Shown: piece after piece, positions 1 through 6,794 of the stretch
How positions within the stretch are numbered: the stretch's first letter is position 1
Layout: the number at the start of each line of letters is the position of its first letter
Assembly (NCBI GenBank): GCA_043778375.1
Contig: JAYWGH010000018.1
Span: forward strand, 1 to 7,670
Direction of reading: 5' to 3'
Length of the DNA: 7,670 nt
Source of the DNA: CAIVSN01 sp043778375
GTDB taxonomy: Bacteria > Patescibacteriota > Gracilibacteria > BD1-5 > UBA2023
The notes under the pieces: generated by a model
What the model was told of the DNA's origin: nothing
Seen by the model: only the letters and a program-made list of their open reading frames with translations
The model's database searches: none
Program-made: the position numbers and the translations under genes

Positions 1-1812
1 ATAGTTCTTTCCCACTATTGATGAGGCTTCCTGATCGGTTCGACCACTATTTTCTACAGCTTTATTATTAAGGCGAAAAGAAGGGAAAATCGGGGCAGTA
101 AAGTGTAATAGTTCATTGTAGTGAGGCGGTCGCTCAAAGATGAAGTCAAATAATACTTTAGCTAGCTCCTCGCTTTCTACCTCTCTGATAATCGTGTTAA
201 TATTTTCCATTAGTGTCCGAGCATATGTTTTAAATTTCTCTTGATCGGTGAGTTGCTCAGTTGGCTTGTTTACCTCTGAGATTGAGAGTTCCTTTTGTAT
301 TGTTTCAAATTCCTCATTCTTCTTGTCCAAGATAGATTTTATCGCCATTGTCTCAACTTTTAGCGAAAGTCTTTCAATTTCAGTCAATAATTCTTCGGTT
401 CTTTTTTCAAGTAGTGATTTTTTTCGTTTTAATAGCTCTTCAGAGTTTTCCTCTCTTTCATTAAATTTCTCCCACTCTCTCCCAATATATTCCTCAAAAA
501 AATTAATAACTGCAGGCTCGGGAACGATAGCGTCAAAATAATCAAAGATTGTTTTTTCGAATATATCCCTCGGGCAATTAAAAGAGTACCCCGTCTTAGT
601 GGGCTTTGGAAGCTTTATTCCAGATCGAGCTTTATCGAAGGGAACAACGCAATGGTAATTTGGATATTTTTGCCCGGATCTTCCTTCAGAAAAAGAGCCT
701 TTCACGAAAATTTCCCCATATGGAGAATATACTGCCTTTCTATATACGAAATCTGGCCGATGAATAGTTCTCGGTCTTTTTGGCGCAGGGATATTTGGGA
801 GATTTTCGTTTTTATGAAAAATTGAGTACTCCCCTGTCTCTTTATTTTTTAGGATACGAATATCTCAGCGGTTGGCACGGTTAAAAGTCTCGATACTCAC
901 TAATCAGTCATATTTTGCCCTTATCGCTAGGTCATTTGTCCATTTTTCGCAAACTATACCTGCGTACTTAGTATATCTTATCATCACCTGAAGCTTTTTC
1001 GCTGTCATCTGTTTCCCGTTCACTCAAAGCTGATTGATGGAACCGTCAGTATGGACTACCTTTTTCATGCTAGTCCGCGTCATAAATCAAAGATGGTTGA
1101 GTTCTTTGGCTATCTCTTCGTCTGATTTTATCCCTTCAGCCCTAAGCTCAAACATCCGTACTATGAAAGGAGCCTCAGTTAGATGCGGTATTTGAATGTT
1201 TCCTTTCTGTCAATATTCTGGAATAAAGACTCTAGCATTTTGAAATCCATAAAGTGCCTCTCGTTGATGAAGTCCCATCTTCGTATACTCGATTTCTTTA
1301 GGAATGGTTCGCAGAAGGATAGCATCCGCCTCGTCCGCTGAAGCGGTAGCCTTTAAAGCTTCTGTAGTTCTAGATCCATTATTACGACTCCAAGAGTAAA
1401 TACTCATATCAAATCCTCAGATATCTTCTATACGAGCCACTTTATCTCGAATAATTCATTCCTGATCCCGGAGTTCTACATTAGACTTTAAGAGTGTCTC
1501 TTTAATTGAAAAGTATACCTGAAGTTCTCAGCGTGACATACGATCAATTTGATACACATAGCAATATCCGACATTATTTTTTTGGATATACTTAAAAAGA
1601 CTTTCTAATCATTCTCTAGATGCTGTCCTTCCACTAAAGGCATCTGTAAAAACAGCCACTACTTTCAAACCCTTCTTTTCGCAAGCCTCACGGCATTGTT
1701 TTTCCTGACTTGAAAGACTTATTCCATCTGTCTGTTTCAAAGAGGAAACACGGCAATATATGACGGCAGTATCCGTTTTTGGTACCTTTAAGGACTTACT
1801 TTTTGTTGTCAT
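1..1812 (-). CDS. Large serine recombinase (site-specific integrase/resolvase family), 3' end beyond window
   Basis: Large serine recombinase that would cut and rejoin two DNA sites through a 5' phosphoserine, as phage and transposon integrases do. Translated with TGA=Gly it gives 604 residues without a TAA or TAG, and continues past the left edge. The resolvase domain spans about residues 15-150: YCRVSS holds the predicted nucleophile Ser23 and Arg21, and QIDRMSR holds Arg91 and Arg94. A Recombinase domain (PF07508-like) spans about 205-320, with AEGIKSDEEIAKELNHLG and YTKYAGIV. The zinc-ribbon region (about 355-415) lacks the usual first CxxC (SPYG at 363-366) but keeps Cys388 and Cys413. 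A Glu/Lys-rich coiled coil lies at about 440-530. Nine TGA codons occur at residues 68, 95, 119, 132, 201, 242, 263, 303 and 316. An in-frame TAA shortly upstream fixes the ATG. Family is confident; the target site and whether it integrates, excises or inverts are unknown. Confidence 0.93.
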
Positions 1813-1824
1813 ATATTGAGCTAG

Positions 1825-2487
1825 TTAGGAATATCGCCTATCTGGGAAGCTATCTTTCGTGAGAGTTCAGAACCCCTCCATTCTTTCAAGAAACTTATTA
1901 AGCTTTTTATCTCGATCTCAACAACTCATACTCTCAGCATCTCTCTTGAATAAGTCTCGCAGTCATTCGCCTGCCACATATTCTGATAGTACGATTAGTC
2001 AAAATATCTTAGACTGCTCCCTTTTGCGTAAACATAGAGTAGTCGTGGATATTTCATAAAAAAGCTCATCTCAAAATATGAGCTTAATGAGCTTTGAGAA
2101 ATTGACAGAGTGTATTTTCTCTCATATTGTAACTTTTACTATAACTTTCCCTCAAGTGAGAGTCCTTAATACCTTCTCTTTAAAATCTTTATTGATGAGA
2201 TTATTGAGTATAGCTTCGATAGCGCTCATACTCAAAGATTCGACGGTATACTCCGTATCATTGTTATAATCTTTTTTAGCACTCATTTCGCTTTTAATGA
2301 ATACTGGGGCAAGTTCAGTTATAAATACTTCTGCAGCCTCAAGTAGAGAAAAACTCCCATAGTGATATCTAGTTTTTGAAAATCAAGATTCTAAGATTGT
2401 ATTAAATATACCTCATCTATTATTACAGCCATAAGTTCTATCCTCAAGAAACCTGGAAAGTAGCCCATCAAGTATGTATTTATTCAT
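1825..2487 (-). CDS. Hypothetical protein, 220 aa, upstream partner of the serine recombinase
   Basis: I do not recognise this protein. Read with TGA=Gly it is a complete 220-residue frame, ATG to TAA, with nine TGA codons (residues 25, 35, 112, 122, 139, 163, 175, 190, 207); nine of about sixteen glycines use TGA. Under the standard code it would be shattered, which explains why it is easily missed. It looks like a soluble, mixed-charge protein with helix-like stretches (residues about 48-70 and 84-110), a short beta-like segment (KVIVKVTIG) and a basic, charged C-terminus (about 176-220). No signal peptide, membrane span or catalytic motif is evident. It ends 12 bases before the recombinase ATG on the same strand, so the two are probably co-transcribed. 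It could be a directionality factor, a DNA-binding accessory or an unrelated protein; nothing seen decides this. The start is the only ATG after an in-frame TAA 51 bases upstream. Confidence 0.8.
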
Positions 2488-2497
2488 AGCAAAAATA

Positions 2498-2528
2498 ATT
2501 TTATGAGATCATTTAATAGTGTATTCAA
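2498..2528 (-). promoter_or_regulatory. Candidate promoter for the leftward recombinase operon
   Basis: On the minus strand TTGAAT (2528-2523) is followed after 19 bases by TAAAAT (2503-2498), 10 bases before the ATG at 2487. Each box matches the sigma-70 consensus only partly and the spacer is slightly long, in AT-rich DNA where such matches arise by chance. If real, the mRNA leader would be only a few bases long. Confidence 0.28.
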
Positions 2529-2639
2529 ATAGATTTGGTTACAAATTAAGAAAACTAACAGGACTAGATGGAGATTAAAAATTAAGGGTACGTATTTTTA
2601 GAAACCAAGAAATAACACGCATCAGATATATGCTTCTCA

Positions 2640-2681
2640 AAAAATCACAAGGTAGTCTTTCGGCTCCACCTTGTGATTTTT
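2640..2681. terminator. Strong hairpin with T-tracts on both strands, in the divergent intergenic gap
   Basis: AAAAATCACAAGGT (2640-2653) is matched perfectly by ACCTTGTGATTTTT (2668-2681). Inside, AGTC and GGCT (2654-2657, 2662-2665) can extend the stem with one G-T pair across a two-base bulge, leaving a TTTC loop. Each strand ends the stem in a run of T, so it looks like a bidirectional intrinsic terminator. The position is odd, because it lies between divergently transcribed genes where no transcript is expected to end. It could be an attenuator in the leader of the gene at 2730, the end of an unseen small RNA, or a DNA site for a protein such as the recombinase. The rest of 2488-2729 is AT-rich, with no convincing gene. 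Confidence 0.65.
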
Positions 2682-2729
2682 CTATATTAAAGCATTGCTG
2701 AATCTGTGCTTATTCCTCACTCTCTATAT

Positions 2730-3044
2730 ATGAAAGCACTTACATTTTGAAATATTATCATCAAGCTCCAATTCAACGAACCTCACGAAGAGACAGGGTT
2801 TCTATCTGAAAACTTTAACCTCTCAAAAAAGCAGGCTTACGCCACAGCTGGTATTAGTGAACTCCTAAATCAGGATAGTAAAATAAAAGTCCAATGGATT
2901 ATCTGACAAATATTTCAGGAATATTTTGAGACTGCAAGAATTCAAAAACTTGATTACTTGCAGAAGCTCACCATCAACTGAGAAGAAGTATGGCTTATTG
3001 ATAACTGAGAGGTCATAACTCTCCTCACAAAAGAGGAGTACTAA
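2730..3044 (+). CDS. Hypothetical protein, 104 aa
   Basis: Not recognised. With TGA=Gly the frame runs from ATG to TAA for 104 residues, with TGA at residues 7, 59, 84 and 93; four of six glycines use TGA. Standard-code translation would give only a six-residue peptide. The N-terminus (KALTFGNIIIKLQF) looks like a beta strand, the middle (about 28-78) is helical and polar, and the C-terminus ends in NGEEVWLIDNGEVITLLTK, a strand-turn-strand pattern with two NGE turns. There is no signal peptide or membrane span. An in-frame TAA at 2688-2690 limits the start; ATG is preferred, with GTG at 2706 possible. It has no Shine-Dalgarno sequence. It lies downstream of the 2640 hairpin and is divergent from the recombinase operon, a place where regulators are often found, but no DNA-binding motif is visible. 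Confidence 0.72.
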
Positions 3045-3061
3045 GGGTACTTTCCTTTTAT
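3037..3061 (+). terminator. Weak candidate terminator at the end of the 104-aa gene
   Basis: AGTAC (3037-3041) pairs with GTACT (3047-3051) around a five-base loop that contains the TAA stop, followed by TTCCTTTTAT. Just upstream CTCCTC (3021-3026) pairs with GAGGAG (3033-3038), so two alternative hairpins overlap at the gene end. Both stems are short and the T-run is interrupted, so the call is tentative. Confidence 0.35.
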
Positions 3062-3194
3062 ATTCTCTCAGAAGTTTTTTAAACCGACTTGAGGGGTTTT
3101 CCTAAAAATAGAGCCTCTTAGCTTCGTTAAAACAGCCTAAAATTATAAAACTCACTATTATTTTATGGCAAAACGCCCGCGTAAATCCTCTTTT

Positions 3195-3224
3195 TTGACA
3201 CATTCCTTTAAAATATGCTACTAT
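3195..3224 (+). promoter_or_regulatory. Sigma-70-type promoter giving a leaderless mRNA for the rightward operon
   Basis: TTGACA (3195-3200) is a perfect -35 box. After an 18-base spacer comes TACTAT (3219-3224), matching four of six -10 positions. Six bases separate the -10 box from 3231, so transcription would start at or next to the A of ATG 3231 and the mRNA would have no 5' leader. This decides against the in-frame ATG at 3165, which would lie upstream of the promoter. It probably drives the three genes to its right. Confidence 0.65.
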
Positions 3225-3230
3225 TTAAGT

Positions 3231-3578
3231 ATGGAACTGGTACCCCCAATAAGTCGCCAAGACCTGAAAGAAACAGCCAGAATACTCATTGAGAGCTCAT
3301 CACTTCTTGATGACGCTGCAAGGGTTGGACTCCTCGGAGAAATTACCCAGTGTAGAGATCACGACGAGCTCTCGGAAATCTGTAGATTTTTACAGGGGGA
3401 AAAGCAGTTCATCATAGCATATTTACGGTACTTACTCGCAGAAAATCGTATACCCCGCGAGATTCCAGTGCTCATGTCGGACCTCAAAAGAGACTATGCA
3501 AGACGAATGTATGAGAGAGAAGTTGCAGACTCTACAAGTGAACAAAAAGATATCCTACGTTCTCTCGAAATAATATAA
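3231..3578 (+). CDS. Hypothetical helical protein, 115 aa, first gene of the rightward operon
   Basis: Unrecognised 115-residue protein, rich in Leu, Glu and Arg and probably almost all helical: helices near residues 8-36, 44-70 and 78-92, with a charged C-terminal tail. There is no signal peptide, membrane span or enzyme motif. It contains two cysteines (in TQCRDHDELSEICRF). No TGA codon is used; its three glycines are GGA or GGG. An in-frame ATG at 3165 would add 22 residues (MAKRPRKSSFLTHSF...), but the promoter boxes at 3195-3224 lie inside that extension, so the 3231 start is preferred. The gene ends 38 bases before the large gene, and the same strand and close spacing suggest an operon. 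A small adaptor or regulatory role is possible but nothing in the sequence specifies it. Confidence 0.72.
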   Translation: MELVPPISRQDLKETARILIESSSLLDDAARVGLLGEITQCRDHDELSEICRFLQGEKQFIIAYLRYLLAENRIPREIPVLMSDLKRDYARRMYEREVADSTSEQKDILRSLEII

Positions 3579-3579
3579 C

Positions 3580-3602
3580 GCAGTCTTAACCGCAAGACTT
3601 GC
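3580..3602 (+). other. Intercistronic hairpin between the 115-aa and 1057-aa genes
   Basis: GCAGTCTT (3580-3587) pairs with AAGACTTGC (3594-3602) around the loop AACCGC, giving six base pairs, one bulged T and two more pairs. No T-run follows, so it is not a normal terminator. It may protect or process the mRNA and set the ratio of the two products. It overlaps the alternative TTG start at 3599, which favours the ATG at 3617. Confidence 0.45.
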
Positions 3603-3616
3603 TCTCAACCTCCAAT

Positions 3617-6600
3617 ATGTCTCCCCTCCCTCTCGATCAGCAAAAGAATCCTCTGGTACAAAGTCCAGAGGAGCTAGAGCGTGCGCGTCTGGAGCGTGAG
3701 AGTAAAACCGATACCATCCTAAAAAGTCGCCTCATCGCCGAGGCTGAGAGATTTATTGACGCAAATGCGAATGATCCGAAAAGGGTGCGAGAGTTCGTGG
3801 AAAAGTTAGCCGTGAGTGCAGAAGGAGGCCCAGAGGCTCTTGCAGAGCTGAGGCGATACCGCAGTAGCGAGGCTCTCAAAATGGTGCACGAGTCTCGAGA
3901 AAAGTGAAAAGTTGCGGAAAAGACGACAGGAGAGAGTGTATGAGCAAAAGAAAAAGGGAAAGAGTGAAGGGTCACTCTACAGAGCGAATTTGAAAGCATC
4001 TCAAAGCTCGGGCAAACGGTGTATACAGAGCTTGCGCAAAAAGAGCAAGCGAGAGCACTTGAGGCACACAGAGAATATGCGACAAAATACGGGCAAGCTC
4101 TCCTCTTGCGATCGGTAGCTTTGGCATATCAGGATTATCTCGCAGATATTCGTGCCAATATACGGTTTAAATCCCTCACAGATAAGCCCCTACGATACGC
4201 AAAACAAGAGTCAGCTATCACTGGAGTCATAGCCTCTATCGAGGCGACACTGAGTGATTCCTCACGAGAAAAGCTCAAGGCTCTTGATCTGCGAAAAATG
4301 GTAGATACCGTATTTGTCTCGGAAACTGCCCTCACAGTCGGTCGCATGAATCAGCCAACGATAGAATACGACACAGAAAAATGAAAAATATCCCTGAATA
4401 ATCCTTTTTCTCTCGCAGAAACAGAGGGTAGGTACTCAAAAATGAAATCCCTTATACTCGAGGGATATAATAAGACTGAAGCCCCTGATACTGCCTCTCT
4501 GCAAAAGCGGAAAGTAGAAATACTCAGCCTCCTGCGTAAAAACGACTCTCGCGATGATGACCCAATGGGTCTTAATTCTGGGGAAGCTATCAAAAAACAG
4601 CTAGAGGATGACGTACTCGCTCATAAGGGAGTACGCGGTAATCCTGATACTACAAAGGTGTTTGATAGCCTTACTACTCTTAAATATGACCCCAGTGCAG
4701 CACAGGAGTTTGCAAAGCTCGCCTTTAATGTGTGAGCTCTCCCTGACGCAAAAAGGCTCGATGCATTTTTTAGATCTCGGGGTCTTGCTCTCTCAGAAGC
4801 TACCCTCTCGTCTCTCGTAGGAGTAGTTGCTGAGACGATAGCAAAGCGTGCGTCGATGATTAAGCTTGATATCAAGCAGCTTGACGAGGCATTGGTACTT
4901 GGGCTCCTCTCAAAAGAAGAGGCGACCCTCTATGCAAAAAATAAAGTAGATTACGATAAAACAGAGTACGCTCGTTCTCGGTTTGAGAGTCTCGCAAGCG
5001 CTACCATCCTCTCGGGACTACGAAGGACTATTATGAGTGAAACTCTTGCTCGTACTCCAGGAATAGAGAGTATCTTAAAAACGGATGATACCCTCGGACT
5101 CTATACAAATATAGAAGGAATCGGGGGGAAACTCTCCGATGAGAGTACGAATAATCGCACTCGGTGGGGATCTTGGGTGGGTGAACAACTCCTCATCATG
5201 TACGCATCAGGTGGAATCGGGAATGCGGTTGGGAATATTCCAAAGCTTGCATCAGTTGCTGAGCGGATTGGGGGCGTAACTGCAAAAATAGCAATCGGAA
5301 GTACAGCAAGACTCGAACCGTGGGCGCGAGGGTTTGGAGTTGGCGCAGGTCGCACGATTACCGAGGGAATACCTTTTGCGCTCTCCTACTCTACACTCGA
5401 CGGACTCGCAAAAGAAGGGTTTGTAAATGTGGATTTCACTCGTCGTATTACAGAAATTATAGATCAATCGAACACGAAGGAGGGCAATACTCGAATTGTA
5501 CTCTTTCTAGCAGTTATCAAGAGTATTTCCCCATTTCTCAGGATGATTCCAAGCCCTACAGAGTGGGTATCGAGTATTGCGTCCAAAACTCTCCCCGGAT
5601 TTTCAGGGCGAGTGGCGGGCGGAGTAAAAACTGCTGAAGCCCCCTCAACTCTCGCAGTATCAGCTGATAAGATCTCCCAAGCTCTCCAAAATATCACCCT
5701 CGATACCACTACACTCCTAGGGGCTGATACCGTCATTCGTTTTGAAAGAGGTGAAGAACTCCCAAAGCGACTTGAGGATATACCAAACTATGTAATGCAG
5801 GAGGTAACAGCAATACTCCCTTTTGCTATTGGATTGCGGGCAATGTCAAAGAGTATGACACACAACCCAAATGAGCCCATCAAAATCGAGATACGAGCAA
5901 ATGGTGACGCAGTAGTCAAAACGGGAGGTGAAACGGTCGTAGTACCAAAAGAACTCAGACAGGCAGCGATTGCGAAAGATATAGCACACTTACAAAAAGA
6001 GATCAGAGGACTAAAGCAGTCTCGAGATATTTTACGAAATGAAGGCGACAAGCATGAAGCAAAAGAAGTATCAAGAACTATAAGTGGCAAAAAGACGGAG
6101 GTGAAAGCTCTAAAAACTGAGCACGCTGAACTCTCAGGGAATACTCCTGAAGGTGCACTCGCGAAGTGAGCCGCTACCGTTCCAGTACCTCCATCCCTGA
6201 GTTCTCGCGAAGAGCTGGCAGGTAGTGGGGTAACTACTGGGAAGTCGAGATCTCCTTTTGAGGATCCACAGTTCGCGAAAACAAGCACCAATCATTCAGC
6301 TAATAATGTCGGGAATTTTGAATACAATGTACAGCGTCCGAGTCTCGCGGATACTCTCACAGGATTTAATCCAACATTAGTAGCGCAGTGAAAAGTCTCA
6401 GCAAAGTTTCAAGAACTTATTGATAAGATGGGAAAGCTTGAAAATGAAGGACTCCTGAGAGCACAGGCTGATGTGATCGTGAGGTGAGAGCTCAAAAGAT
6501 ACCACGATGAGATTTCAGCAAAATATGATCAACTGACTCCAGAGGCAAAAGGGCGAGTGGATGAGTGGAGACGGGAAATATCCACTCAGGCGGAGAGGCT

Positions 6601-6790
6601 CTCAAGTGAGTTTGTGGAGGCCGTGAGAGCAAAAGTACAAAATACACCAATGAAAGTAGAATGGGGAGAGGCGAAATATTTGGGGGAGGTGATGGGGAGA
6701 TTTGTGGAGGGGATGAATCCGAGGTTAAGAGAGAGTATGCCTGTTCCAGATAGAGAGAAAGAAATAATAGACACTATTCAAAACCGTTAA
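3617..6790 (+). CDS. Large hypothetical protein, 1057 aa, with central Gly-rich hydrophobic region and flanking helical/coiled-coil parts
   Basis: With TGA=Gly this is one 1057-residue frame; the standard code splits it into several pieces. TGA occurs at residues 97, 109, 117, 256, 373, 851, 925 and 957. I recognise no family. Residues 1-500 are charged and helical. Residues about 523-597 are Gly/Ala-rich and hydrophobic (EQLLIMYASGGIGNAVGNI, GFGVGAG). Two further hydrophobic stretches lie near 625-646 (TRIVLFLAVIKSISPFLRMI) and 750-763 (VTAILPFAIGLRAM). A Lys/Glu coiled coil follows at about 789-843, then a Pro/Ser/Thr/Asn-rich linker at about 850-910 and a helical C-terminus. There is no N-terminal signal peptide, Walker motif or nuclease motif. 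The frame is closed upstream by TAA at 3587; ATG 3617 is chosen over TTG 3599. It could be a membrane-associated or structural/scaffold protein, but this is inference. Only 8 of about 75 glycines are TGA, far fewer than in the recombinase operon. Confidence 0.88.
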
Positions 6791-6794
6791 ACAT

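Noticed and set aside
248..541. Ser/Phe-rich plus-strand frame of 97 codons
   Set aside because: It lies antisense to the coiled-coil part of the recombinase; Ser/Phe richness is the expected complement of Glu/Lys codons.
2062..2095. AAGCTCAT / ATGAGCTT inverted and direct repeats
   Set aside because: Eight-base matches inside the 220-aa coding frame, explained by repeated Lys-Leu-Ile codons; not long enough to suggest a site.
1859..2269. Plus-strand open frames opposite the 220-aa gene
   Set aside because: They are antisense shadows, short and Ser/Leu-rich; the minus-strand frame with TGA=Gly is longer, complete and adjacent to the recombinase.
2630..2830. Plus-strand frame with TGA=Gly running through the hairpin and into the 104-aa gene
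   Set aside because: It overlaps the 104-aa gene in another frame, includes both hairpin arms and has a low-complexity Ser/Tyr composition.
3081..3099. AAACC...GGTTT hairpin in the gap before the rightward operon
   Set aside because: Only five base pairs, with a nine-base loop; too weak to call a terminator.
3165..3230. 22-residue N-terminal extension of the 115-aa protein from ATG 3165
   Set aside because: The best promoter boxes in the region (TTGACA and TACTAT) lie inside it and point to transcription starting at 3231.
3599..3601. TTG as start of the 1057-aa protein
   Set aside because: It lies in the stem of the intercistronic hairpin and has no ribosome binding site; the in-frame ATG 18 bases later is simpler.
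5320..5637. 105-codon plus-strand frame inside the 1057-aa gene
   Set aside because: Out-of-frame shadow with Cys/Arg/Ser-rich, non-protein-like composition.
5788..6291. 167-codon minus-strand frame opposite the 1057-aa gene
   Set aside because: Antisense shadow of a continuous coding frame, with no start context or recognisable motif.
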